Assembly: GCA_938015415.1 (NCBI GenBank)
Contig: CALLPK010000032.1
Location: 1-59,272 of the forward strand
DNA from: an uncultured Saprospiraceae bacterium
GTDB taxonomy: Bacteria; Bacteroidota; Bacteroidia; Chitinophagales; Saprospiraceae
Length of the DNA: 59,272 nt
Reading direction: 5' to 3'
A model generated the notes under the pieces. It worked only from the letters and a program-made list of their open reading frames with translations, ran no database searches and was not told the origin of the DNA. Made by a program: the position numbers and the translations under genes. This document shows positions 44,767-53,322 of the stretch, piece by piece; position 1 is the stretch's first letter; the number at the start of each line of letters is the position of its first letter.

Positions 44767-45537
44767 TTATTTTGCTTGTGCAATTTTATAACCATGCTGA
44801 CGTAGAATATTTTGTGCTTCTTCCGTTCTCAGGAATTTGACAAAACTTGTAGCTGCTGCTTCGGTCCCTCTTTCTTTCGATTTATTTAAAATAACTAAAT
44901 CTTGTTGCAGAGGTGTGAAAGCGTCGGGATTTAGGGTCGTCCAGACACCCTGTTTTTTCATGGGTTCACTAACGACCGAAGAAAGTGCAGTCATCCCCAA
45001 TTGTGCGTTTTTATTGATGATAAATTGATTGGTTTGGGAAATATTTTCTCCCATCACCAGCTTCTCTTCCAGCTGATCGTACCAGCCGTAGAACTTAAGC
45101 GCCTCCACCGCTGCTTTTCCATAGGGCGCAATCTCCGGATTGGGAATTGCGAAATGTTCAATCTGGCTAAGATCCAGGATATTTAAATCCAGTTGCTCGT
45201 TAGTAGCCAGAGACCACAAAACGAGTTCCCCGCGCGCGTACGTTTGCGGAGCCGTCAGCGTTAAGTTTTTTTCGTGTAATTCTAACGGATATTTTTGGTC
45301 GGCGGAGACAAACACATCAAAGGGAGCGGAATTAATAATCTGCGTAGCCAGTTTACCTGATGAGCCTAAAATGACTTCTGTTTCTCCGGGATTCGTTTTT
45401 TTAAAAGCGTCCACTAGTGGATCAATGACATATTGCAGGTTGGAAGCAACCGCAAGGCGCAGCGCTGCTGGCTTTTTTTCTCCACAACTAGCGCAGAAAA
45501 ACCACAGCGACACAATAAAAATAATTAATTTCTTCAT
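44767..45537 (-). CDS. modA: Molybdate ABC transporter substrate-binding lipoprotein
   Basis: The start at 45537 (MKKLIIFIVSLWFFCASCGEKK) gives a signal peptide with a lipoprotein-like CASC end; an upstream frame adds 41 unlikely residues. The mature domain has LRLAVASNLQYVIDPL, VILGSSGKLATQI and PFDVFVSADQKYPLEL, the ModA pattern with Ser residues that contact the oxyanion. It is the first gene of modABC. The UDG gene stops 41 bases downstream of its start region on the same strand, so transcription may begin further upstream. Confidence 0.92.
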   Translation of the reverse strand: MKKLIIFIVSLWFFCASCGEKKPAALRLAVASNLQYVIDPLVDAFKKTNPGETEVILGSSGKLATQIINSAPFDVFVSADQKYPLELHEKNLTLTAPQTYARGELVLWSLATNEQLDLNILDLSQIEHFAIPNPEIAPYGKAAVEALKFYGWYDQLEEKLVMGENISQTNQFIINKNAQLGMTALSSVVSEPMKKQGVWTTLNPDAFTPLQQDLVILNKSKERGTEAAATSFVKFLRTEEAQNILRQHGYKIAQAK

Positions 45538-45578
45538 TCCGCAAAGATAGGGAATTGTGGGGAATCTGAACGGTAGAT

Positions 45579-46160
45579 TTAATCTTTTAATATTTTTCCA
45601 ATATGAGACTGCAGTTCGGGTATGACTTCCTCTTCGTACCACGGATTTTTTTTTAACCAACGGAAATTAAGCGGAGAAGGGTGCACCAACGGAAAAAAAT
45701 CAGGCAAGTATTCTTCGTACGCTCTTACCGTCTCCGTCAAATTCTTTTTTCTACTTTTCCCCAAATAATATTTTTGGGCGTACGCCCCAATGAGTAAAAA
45801 GACTTTAATATCGGGCAAGGCTGCCAAAAGTGGTTCGTGCCAGAGCGGCGCACATTCTTTTCGCGGTGGCAAATCTCCCGATTTTCCCTTTCCTGGATAA
45901 CAAAATCCCATCGGCAACACGCCAAAATTTTTGGGATCATAGAATACAGGATCCGTTACGTTCAGCCATTCCCGCAATCTCCGTCCACTCGCATCATTCC
46001 ACGCCAGATCACTCACGTGCGCAATCCGTCCGGGCGCCTGACTGATCAGCCCAATCTTCGTTTCCTTCACCGCCGTCACAATCGGATTGGCACCCATCGG
46101 TAAGTCTGGCTCACAAACCGTACATTTTAAAATTTCCTGAATGATGGGAAGCTGTTGCAA
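45579..46160 (-). CDS. Uracil-DNA glycosylase family 4-like protein with probable 4Fe-4S cluster
   Basis: 193 residues. Motif A is ISQAPGRIAHVSDLAWNDASGRRLREW and motif B is HPSPLNFRW. Four cysteines, C13, C16, C87 and C103, show the 3- and 16-residue spacing of the cluster ligands in thermophilic family 4 UDGs (Tt-UDG C14, C17, C86, C102, from memory). It would remove uracil from DNA. It lies upstream of modA on the same strand and could be co-transcribed with modABC. Motif A departs from the usual GEAPG (QAPG), so the subfamily is not certain. Confidence 0.82.
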   Translation of the reverse strand: MQQLPIIQEILKCTVCEPDLPMGANPIVTAVKETKIGLISQAPGRIAHVSDLAWNDASGRRLREWLNVTDPVFYDPKNFGVLPMGFCYPGKGKSGDLPPRKECAPLWHEPLLAALPDIKVFLLIGAYAQKYYLGKSRKKNLTETVRAYEEYLPDFFPLVHPSPLNFRWLKKNPWYEEEVIPELQSHIGKILKD

Positions 46161-46317
46161 AGGGAATATTTTTTACATTAAAGAGAGAAATCTGAGATTT
46201 TGTTATTTGCTTTACTCAAACGCGATTAAAGGGTAATATATCTAATATTGAGACCACTTCTAAAATTAGTAAAAGATAAAATTTCTCTCACTTTATGACA
46301 GATATCACGATAGCAGA

Positions 46318-46489
46318 AATTCACGAAAAAAGATATCCACCATCGCTCTGTGTCCTCTGCGTCTCTGCGCGACAAACCACTTTTCAGAAAAATTTTATTA
46401 TTGTATAAGAATTTCACGAAAAAAGATATTCACGATCGCTCTGCGTCTCTGCGTCTCCGCGTGATCCGCACGACAATACACCATTCAGA
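46318..46489. repeat. Two copies of a degenerate CTCTGCGT-rich dispersed repeat
   Basis: Copies at about 46318-46388 and 46411-46489, 93 bases apart, share TCACGAAAAAAGATAT, then CATCGCTCTG-type sequence, tandem CTCTGCGT units and an ending CGACAA..CA...TTCAGA. They lie in the 408-base gap 46161-46568, between the UDG and antiporter genes, which holds no gene. Such CGCAGAGACGCAGAG-like repeats recur in many Bacteroidota genomes, but their origin is not settled. Confidence 0.7.
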
Positions 46490-46568
46490 GCAACCTAATT
46501 ATCTAGATTTTTCTTACGTTAAAGAGAAAATTGAATCGGTCATCAAGATTCCAATTCCAATTCTAACT

Positions 46569-48620
46569 CTAAACCTCCCTCCCAAACTTCCGCACAATTC
46601 CAAATAAAATCACCACACTTACCACCATCAATAACAAGCAAATCAAAATTCCTCCTCCAAAAAAAGTCGCCAAACTGCCCGCAATCAAACTCGTTATGCC
46701 AACCGTCAGTGCATAAGGCAACTGCGTCCGTACATGATCGATATGATTACAATCACTCGCTAACGAACTCAAAATGGTCGTATCCGAAATCGGCGAACAG
46801 TGATCACCGACGACCGAAGCAGCCAGTACCGTCGCAATGACATTCAATAATATTTCCATACTGATATCCGGATCAATTCCCTGCGTCTGACAAATCGCCC
46901 AGGTTGTTGGAATAGCAATCGGATACAAAATAGCCATCGTACTCCAGCTCGATCCTGTAGAAAAAGCAATGAAAGCCGCCAACACAAAAATAATCGCCGG
47001 CATCAAATAGGGACTTAAACTATCCTGCAACAGATTGGTAATATAAGTGGCCGTATGTAATTCTTCGGTAGTAATGGCCAACGACCACGCCAACGTCAAA
47101 ATGATTAATGCTGGCAACATGGTTTTAAAGCCAATCGTCATATTATGCATCGTATCAATCAATTTCATGATTTTCTGCCCTACCGTCATCAGGATGGAAA
47201 CCAGGAGACCACCAAACGAAGCCCACAATAAAGCCACGTAAGAATCGGAACTACCAATTAATTTTCCAACTCGCATAAAAAACGAGGCATCTTCTCCGCT
47301 TAAATGATACATCAACGGCCAGACATCTCCCCAGGATTCGGAGGCCGGGACAATAGCAGGTTGAAGGCTAACCAGCTCCTCGTACACCGAAGCAATCCCC
47401 GTATCAATCAATCCGAAAATAGTTAGTATAATAACCACAAATACCGGAATTGCCGCGTTATACCATTTTAGCGGTGCTCCTTTTACGGGGGATAAATCTT
47501 CCATGTCTGGCTCGTCCTCGTCGTCATTACGCGCACTACTCACCTGTCCGGTCGTACGGGCACGATGTTCCGCTTTCCACATCGGACCATAATCTCGACG
47601 GGTAAAAATTAATATTAAAATAAAGATCAGCGTCAAGATAGGATAGAAAGAGTATCGTAAAGAACTCACGAATAATGCGTAAGACGTCATCCCCGCATCG
47701 AATCCTTGCAAGGTCGCCGTGGCATCCGCAATATAACTTAGCTCGGCACCAATCCACGTGGTAATAAACGCTACGGCTGAAACCGGAGCCGCAGTACTAT
47801 CCACAATGTACGCCAGTTTTTCTCGGGATATTTTAAATTTATCGGTGACCGAACGCATGGTATTTCCAACAATCAGCGTGTTGGCGTAGTCATCAAAAAA
47901 GATCGCAACTCCCAGCAACCAGGTGATAAACTGGGTGCTTTTTGCATCTTTCGCATAACGAGAAAGAGATTTTACGACGCCCGCCATTCCGCCATTCCGG
48001 GAGATAATGGCCACCATCCCTCCAATCATCAAAGAAAATACGATGATCGAAATATGAGAAGAATCCGCAAGCGCTTTAACCACGTATTTTTCTACCACTT
48101 CAAAAATAGAAACTACAAAATAATAAAGCGATTCAATTCTTAATCCGCCGGCGACAAAAGCACCCGCCCAGATTCCAATAAAAAGAGAAACCATGACTTC
48201 TTTAAATAACAAGGCCAGTAGAATTGCAATTAGCGGTGGAACCACCGATAACCACATCGGAATACTTCGAACGCGATGAGTACCATTCGATTTTTTGGCC
48301 ACGTGGACCATCTTATACTGATTTTTTCCCGCAGAATTTTTGTGGGTTAATAAAAGCAATTTTCCTTTCTGGTCTACGGGATAAGGAAAGGTCGCCCGGC
48401 CGTTAACGAAGTTGAGCGAAACGTCGTCGTCAATACCGCTGATATGGATGGTTTTAGTTCCGCTCGCCCCCGGAGCATTAAAAATAAGAACGTCTTTTTC
48501 CATCTGAATTTGATAGTCTGTCTGGAAAATGGGTGCCTCGGAGCCAGTTTGACCAATTGCGCTATTGTAAACTAGCGTACAAATCAAAAACAACAAAAAG
48601 CGTAAGTAGTGGTTTCTCAT
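46569..48620 (-). CDS. Na+/H+ antiporter NhaC family with N-terminal exported domain
   Basis: The start at 48620 gives a signal peptide (MRNHYLRFLLFLICTLVYNS, ends AIGQ); a longer frame adds 65 unlikely residues. Residues 25-115 form a small beta-type domain (FQTDYQIQMEKDVLIFNAPG, GTKTIHISGIDDDVSLNFVNG). From about 119 on, roughly 11-12 membrane helices have NhaC signatures (VISRNGGMAGVVKSL, FFDDYANTLIVGN, STGSSWSTMAILYPIAIP, DHCSPISDTTILSS). It exchanges Na+ for H+ across the inner membrane. The extra domain should face the periplasm; its role is unknown. Confidence 0.88.
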   Translation of the reverse strand: MRNHYLRFLLFLICTLVYNSAIGQTGSEAPIFQTDYQIQMEKDVLIFNAPGASGTKTIHISGIDDDVSLNFVNGRATFPYPVDQKGKLLLLTHKNSAGKNQYKMVHVAKKSNGTHRVRSIPMWLSVVPPLIAILLALLFKEVMVSLFIGIWAGAFVAGGLRIESLYYFVVSIFEVVEKYVVKALADSSHISIIVFSLMIGGMVAIISRNGGMAGVVKSLSRYAKDAKSTQFITWLLGVAIFFDDYANTLIVGNTMRSVTDKFKISREKLAYIVDSTAAPVSAVAFITTWIGAELSYIADATATLQGFDAGMTSYALFVSSLRYSFYPILTLIFILILIFTRRDYGPMWKAEHRARTTGQVSSARNDDEDEPDMEDLSPVKGAPLKWYNAAIPVFVVIILTIFGLIDTGIASVYEELVSLQPAIVPASESWGDVWPLMYHLSGEDASFFMRVGKLIGSSDSYVALLWASFGGLLVSILMTVGQKIMKLIDTMHNMTIGFKTMLPALIILTLAWSLAITTEELHTATYITNLLQDSLSPYLMPAIIFVLAAFIAFSTGSSWSTMAILYPIAIPTTWAICQTQGIDPDISMEILLNVIATVLAASVVGDHCSPISDTTILSSLASDCNHIDHVRTQLPYALTVGITSLIAGSLATFFGGGILICLLLMVVSVVILFGIVRKFGREV

Positions 48621-48709
48621 TATGTAATGCGTATTTTTACCAAAAGGTATTTTGTTTAATATAAAAAATCCACTGAGTACAGAAGTAAACCAAAAGCGTA
48701 ATTTAATTA

Positions 48710-48779
48710 GCCACAAACCCACCAGGAATTTTAACTTTTTCCGAAGGAAAAAATCTTTGAGACTTGGTGCCTTTGTGGC
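48710..48779. repeat. Imperfect palindromic dispersed repeat
   Basis: GCCACAAACCCACCA pairs with TGGTGCCTTTGTGGC at the other end, with a perfect inner hairpin TTTTTCC-GAA-GGAAAAA (48736-48752). This resembles the TTTGTGGC-type repeat seen between genes of Bacteroidota. It lies in the 231-base divergent spacer between the antiporter and the FG-GAP protein, close to both promoters. Confidence 0.6.
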
Positions 48780-48851
48780 AATTTTAAGTTTTGTGCTGTA
48801 CTTAGCAATTTCCAAGTAACAAATTTATTCTCGTACCACCAAAGTTCGCCT

Positions 48852-51104
48852 ATGATTTCTATCAGAGTTTCTATATTTTCAATACTATTCATCTTTTCCA
48901 CCGTAGGGTTAATGGGACAGCGTTTACCGCCCCTGAATTTTGATTTTACGGTCAATAATACGGTGGTCAAGAATCCCTGGACGGGTGGAATCAACACACC
49001 ACAGGTTTCCAAGGCAGATTTTAACCACGACGGACTAATGGATCTGTACGTATTTGACCGTAGTGGAAATGTTTCTATTGTTTATTTAAATGATGGAATC
49101 GCCAACCAACCCGAATATACATACGCGCCCCGCTACGCAGAAAATTTTCCGGATTTGGTAGATTGGGTACTTTTACGGGATTTTAATCAGGATGGAGCGA
49201 TGGATATTTTTACAGCTGCTCGGACACCCGGTATTTCCGGGGTAGAAGTATTACGAGGTTATTACGAAGATGATGAATTAAAATTTACGCCTTTTTATTT
49301 TCCACAGTTTCAGTTTAATGTGATTCCTTTTCGCTTAGGTAATGGAAGTTTTACCAATTTATACGTTTCGCCGCAAGATCTACCTGCGATTGACGATATT
49401 GACGGAGATGGTGATATAGATCTTATTGCTTTTGGGGTTAACGGTGGATATATGGAATACTTTACCAATCAATCGGTAGAAGACGGCTTTGGTGTGGACA
49501 GTCTGCGGTTTGATCGGGAGACGGATTGTTTCGGAGGTGTTTTTGAAGATGGTCTGTCCACCTGTGTTTGTTTACCCATTGAAGTTGGGGCCTGTTGTGA
49601 TGGCTTTACGGATTTACAGGGCGATACCCGACACGCGGGATCTACCATTTTAACGTTTGATAATGACGGTGACGGAGATAAAGAGGTGGTACTGGGAGAT
49701 ATTACTTTCGATGCATTGACTTTTTTAGAAAATGGTGGTAGCGCAGACATAGCGACCATGACCAATCAGGATTGTAATTATCCGTCGACGGATGTCCCGG
49801 TGGATCTGCCTTCTTTTCCGGCTTCTTTTTTTGTGGACGTTAATAATGATGGAAAACGCGATTTGTTGGCAGCGCCCAATTCTCCCCGCCGGGTGGAAGA
49901 TTATCTGAATCTATGGTATTATCGTAATGATGGAACTGATGCGGTGCCTGATTTTAATTTTCAAAGAAAAGATTTACTGACGCACAATACGATTGACATG
50001 GGGAGTGGGAGTAGTCCGGTATTCGTAGATTTCGATCAGGATGGCCTACAAGATATCATAGTGGGTACGAATACTTTTTACCTGCCTATGAACGAGCGAG
50101 ATCCTCGGTTATTTTTATACCGGAATACTGGAACGGCGACCGAGCCTGCCTTTACGCTTTTTGATGATGATTATTTAAATTTTTCTCAATATGCCAGCAA
50201 TGCCTGGGGATTTGCACCCACTTTTGGCGATTTGGATAGTGATGGTGATCTGGATATGATGGTTGGTTATCAGAAAGGTTTGTTGTTTTACGGAGAAAAT
50301 ACGGCGGGGGCAGGCAATCCTTTTCAGTTTACGATTACGCCCGATTATCTGGGAATCGATGTGGGACAAAATAGCACACCAACGTTGGTAGATATCAACC
50401 GGGACGGTACGCTGGATTTAGTGATTGGCGAGCGAAATGGTAATCTGAATTATTTGCCAAATATCGGTACGCCCACCAATCCGGTTTTTCAGCCCGTCCA
50501 CGATAGTGCCCCTAACAATCCTTTTTTTGGAGAAGTAGACACCGGTATTTTTGGATTTGATATTGGAATGTCTGCGCCAGTTTTTGTGGACTTTAATGGA
50601 AGTTATACTTTGTTCTCTGGCAGCAACTTTGGAAGTATTTATCGGTACGATAATATCGAAAATAATCTGGATGGGGCTTTTAATTTAGTCGACAACAATT
50701 ACGGTGATAATGTCAGAGTGGGCGAAGAATCCAGAATTAGTATAACGGACATTGACGGCGATAATATACTGGATGTACTGTTAGGAAACTTTAGGGGCGG
50801 TCTGAATTTTTATCAAACGGATCTCAATATTGATGGTACCGTAGATACCAAAGACCTCTCAGATGTGCCTGCTTTTCAGTTGGTACCCAACCCGGCAAGT
50901 GACTACGTAGAACTACAAATAGAAGCTTTTGAGGGACAATTATATGAGGTAGTAATTTTCGATATACTCGGTCGGGTTTCGTACCAACGGCCATTCAACG
51001 GAGAAAATCTACGGATTAATACCGAAAATTTTGGGTCGGGCATTTATTTTTGTAAAATTTCTTTTTCCGGAAAAAATTCGGTTAAAAAACTGATTATTAA
51101 TTAG
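48852..51104 (+). CDS. Secreted FG-GAP/VCBS-repeat protein with T9SS sorting domain
   Basis: 750 residues. A signal peptide covers about 1-22 (hydrophobic, ends GLMGQ). FG-GAP-like blades with Ca2+-type loops D-x-(N/D)-x-D-G repeat through the chain: DFNHDGLMDL, DFNQDGAMDIF, DIDGDGDIDLIAFG, DVNNDGKRDLL, DFDQDGLQDIIVG, DLDSDGDLDMMVG, DINRDGTLDLVIG, DIDGDNILDVLLG. The last 80 residues are a type A sorting domain (FQLVPNPASDYVELQIE ... FGSGIYFCKISFSGK). It should form an integrin-like propeller displayed at the cell surface; its ligand is unknown. Confidence 0.88.
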   Translation: MISIRVSIFSILFIFSTVGLMGQRLPPLNFDFTVNNTVVKNPWTGGINTPQVSKADFNHDGLMDLYVFDRSGNVSIVYLNDGIANQPEYTYAPRYAENFPDLVDWVLLRDFNQDGAMDIFTAARTPGISGVEVLRGYYEDDELKFTPFYFPQFQFNVIPFRLGNGSFTNLYVSPQDLPAIDDIDGDGDIDLIAFGVNGGYMEYFTNQSVEDGFGVDSLRFDRETDCFGGVFEDGLSTCVCLPIEVGACCDGFTDLQGDTRHAGSTILTFDNDGDGDKEVVLGDITFDALTFLENGGSADIATMTNQDCNYPSTDVPVDLPSFPASFFVDVNNDGKRDLLAAPNSPRRVEDYLNLWYYRNDGTDAVPDFNFQRKDLLTHNTIDMGSGSSPVFVDFDQDGLQDIIVGTNTFYLPMNERDPRLFLYRNTGTATEPAFTLFDDDYLNFSQYASNAWGFAPTFGDLDSDGDLDMMVGYQKGLLFYGENTAGAGNPFQFTITPDYLGIDVGQNSTPTLVDINRDGTLDLVIGERNGNLNYLPNIGTPTNPVFQPVHDSAPNNPFFGEVDTGIFGFDIGMSAPVFVDFNGSYTLFSGSNFGSIYRYDNIENNLDGAFNLVDNNYGDNVRVGEESRISITDIDGDNILDVLLGNFRGGLNFYQTDLNIDGTVDTKDLSDVPAFQLVPNPASDYVELQIEAFEGQLYEVVIFDILGRVSYQRPFNGENLRINTENFGSGIYFCKISFSGKNSVKKLIIN

Positions 51105-51133
51105 AAAAATATTTTGAATTAAAATAATATTTT

Positions 51134-51180
51134 AAGTTGGCCACTATTATTATGTATAATCGTGGCCACTTTCGTTTTGT
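51134..51180 (+). terminator. Terminator after the FG-GAP gene
   Basis: GGCCACTATTAT pairs with ATAATCGTGGCC (one mismatch) around a TATGT loop, then a T-rich tract CTTTCGTTTTG. It lies 30 bases after the stop. Confidence 0.75.
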
Positions 51181-51280
51181 ACGGTACGCTTTTTGTCTTA
51201 TAGGTTTTATCTAAAATAATTCCCTTCCTTCCAGCCCCTTGGATTCTCTTACCCCATATTTTAAAAACAAAATAAGCACC

Positions 51281-52288
51281 ATGCGTACACCAACAACTAC
51301 TTTACTCCTTTTTATTTTATTGACGATTCCTGGCTTTATGTCTGCCCAGTATATTATTAAATATCCTGCACAGGGTAACAGTGGCGTAGTGGAAACTACC
51401 TGCGTGGATGTAGATCTTAATTGCGAAGATGGCTATGTTGCCTGGGAGGATGGCCGCAGTTACGAAGGTGCCATTAAAAATGGTAGGCCCAACGGAGAAG
51501 GAAAAATGACCTGGTCAAGTGAAGTATATTATGAAGGTAGTTTTAAAAACGGTAACCGTCACGGTTACGGAAAAATGGTTAACAAAAAAATGACCTACGA
51601 CGGGGAGTGGAGAGATGATATGATTGGTGATCAAGGCGCGGCTATCTTTGAAAACGGGGATGAGTATCTGGGTGCTTTTATGGATGGTTCTATTCACGGT
51701 AAAGGAACGATGCGCTATAAAAATGGTGCGTTATATAGCGGCGATTGGCAAAATGGAATTCCACATGGAGAAGGAACGCTGATCCGTTCTGATAAAAGTG
51801 TATTTAACGGGATGATTGATGGTGGTATGCGTCAGGGCGAAGGAATGATTACCTGGGCAAGCGGAGATACCTTAAACGGTGATTGGAAAATGAACCGACT
51901 GAGCGGAAAGGCAATCTATAATTTTCAAAATGGAGATAAATTAATTTCTAACTGGAGAAATGGACGCTTGAGCAATCGTGCTGCTTACATCTTTAAGAAT
52001 GGGAAAAAATTAACGGGTAGCTTACAGCAAATCAAAGAAGCAGCAAATATGCAAATCACCGATATCCTCAATACAGAAACCAATTTTCAGTTGGCCTGGA
52101 TGGGATTTGCGATGGAATTTAAAACCAATGGTGATTATGAAATAGCTGGAGATTTTCTTTCTTCCGCAAAAGAGTATGCGTCTACGAGTATAATGCACTA
52201 CGACCTGATTGATCGAGTAATAGGGGAAGTAGAAACTTTACAGAAAGAGCGTGGCTTAGCAAATTTACCTAAAAAGAAAGCAGAATAA
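51281..52288 (+). CDS. Exported MORN-repeat protein
   Basis: The start at 51281 gives a signal peptide (MRTPTTTLLLFILLTIPGFMSAQ); an upstream frame adds 14 residues. About eight MORN repeats of roughly 23 residues follow (YEGAIKNGRPNGEGKMTW, YEGSFKNGNRHGYGKMV, YLGAFMDGSIHGKGTMRY, YSGDWQNGIPHGEGTLI). The last 80 residues are helical, without repeats (TNFQLAWMGFAMEFKTNGDY). MORN proteins often bind lipids or act as scaffolds; the exported form is probably periplasmic or outer-membrane-linked. It is monocistronic with a good terminator. Confidence 0.8.
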   Translation: MRTPTTTLLLFILLTIPGFMSAQYIIKYPAQGNSGVVETTCVDVDLNCEDGYVAWEDGRSYEGAIKNGRPNGEGKMTWSSEVYYEGSFKNGNRHGYGKMVNKKMTYDGEWRDDMIGDQGAAIFENGDEYLGAFMDGSIHGKGTMRYKNGALYSGDWQNGIPHGEGTLIRSDKSVFNGMIDGGMRQGEGMITWASGDTLNGDWKMNRLSGKAIYNFQNGDKLISNWRNGRLSNRAAYIFKNGKKLTGSLQQIKEAANMQITDILNTETNFQLAWMGFAMEFKTNGDYEIAGDFLSSAKEYASTSIMHYDLIDRVIGEVETLQKERGLANLPKKKAE

Positions 52289-52323
52289 TTTTATAGATAA
52301 CACAAACAGTTAATACAAAAAGA

Positions 52324-52359
52324 ATGTCTTTTCTCGCTTGAGGAAAGGCATTTTTTTTT
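52324..52359. terminator. Bidirectional terminator between MORN and dehalogenase genes
   Basis: TGTCTTTTCTC pairs with GAGGAAAGGCA (two G-U pairs), loop GCTT, followed by nine T residues on the plus strand. The convergent dehalogenase gene ends inside this T-tract. Confidence 0.75.
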
Positions 52360-53038
52360 AGCCAAGCTCTAAATCAGAAAATCCCTGTAACTCCGCCAAA
52401 CTATTAATCACCCGATCAGGGGCCGTACCCCAGGGATCAAAAAACTGGTGTGCGTTGCGTTTTATCCATACAGTTTTTAAGCCGGCAGATTTGGCACCTA
52501 GAATATCAAAGCTATTGCCTGAAACCAAGCACGCATTGGGTAAAGAAGTATTGGTCACTTCCAAAAAATGTTGATAAACCAACGGACTGGGTTTAAAATT
52601 CTGTACCGCTTCGGTGCTGACAATTCCTGTAAATTGATCGAGTATACTGGCTTGTTTTAGTAGCTGTTTGACCGCCGAACTGCTACCGTTAGAAAAAGCG
52701 TAAAATGGAATATTTTTTTCCTTTAGATTGCGAAGTACTTCGGGTACTTCTGGAAAGACTGGTAAAGCCTGGTAGGCTTCCATGATTCTGTTTTCTTCCG
52801 CTTCCGTCAGGATGATATTATAATATTGGCAGCAGTAGATCAGTGCTTGCCGTGTACAAACGGAGAAGTCTATATGGCGATTCATCAGACCCCGTCGGAA
52901 AGAGTATTCGAGTTGTTTACTACGCCAGGCATCCATCAGCAGAGGAGCGTTATCTCCAACGAGGTGGACCAGTGCTTCTTGAATAATACTGGTATTGACC
53001 AGCGTGCCGTAGACGTCAAAAGCGTACGTTACTGCCAT
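52358..53038 (-). CDS. Haloacid dehalogenase type II
   Basis: 226 residues, HAD superfamily with a four-helix cap. Catalytic Asp is in YAFDVYGTLVNTS (nucleophile D8). Motif II is FYAFSNGSSS, motif III K in NFKPSPLVYQ, and the final loop CLVSGNSFDILGAKSAGLKTVW supplies Ser, Asn and Asp as in L-2-haloacid dehalogenases. It would hydrolyse a C-halogen bond of a 2-haloacid; some members act on phosphates instead. It is divergent from XdhC with no operon partner. The 284-base spacer upstream has a small hairpin but no gene. Confidence 0.88.
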   Translation of the reverse strand: MAVTYAFDVYGTLVNTSIIQEALVHLVGDNAPLLMDAWRSKQLEYSFRRGLMNRHIDFSVCTRQALIYCCQYYNIILTEAEENRIMEAYQALPVFPEVPEVLRNLKEKNIPFYAFSNGSSSAVKQLLKQASILDQFTGIVSTEAVQNFKPSPLVYQHFLEVTNTSLPNACLVSGNSFDILGAKSAGLKTVWIKRNAHQFFDPWGTAPDRVINSLAELQGFSDLELG

Positions 53039-53322
53039 ATCTATTGTAAGTTTGTTTGCCTAAATTAAGAAATCTGCCAGAATGTATTCTGACAGATCTC
53101 AGTAAAGAGGGGTTACTAATCTCTCTGTTCCTCTCTTTTTTTTATTTTCATTCGATCATTGAAATAAAGCGGTGGACCCAAGTTGGAAGGTATTTAAATT
53201 TAGTAAAATCAACCTTGTATTTCTCAACAGCTTTAGCCTTAAATATAGTAATTAGATCTTACAAACTGAAATTTTTATAAAACAAATACCTGATATTCCG
53301 CAAAAATCAGGATATTGAGATA

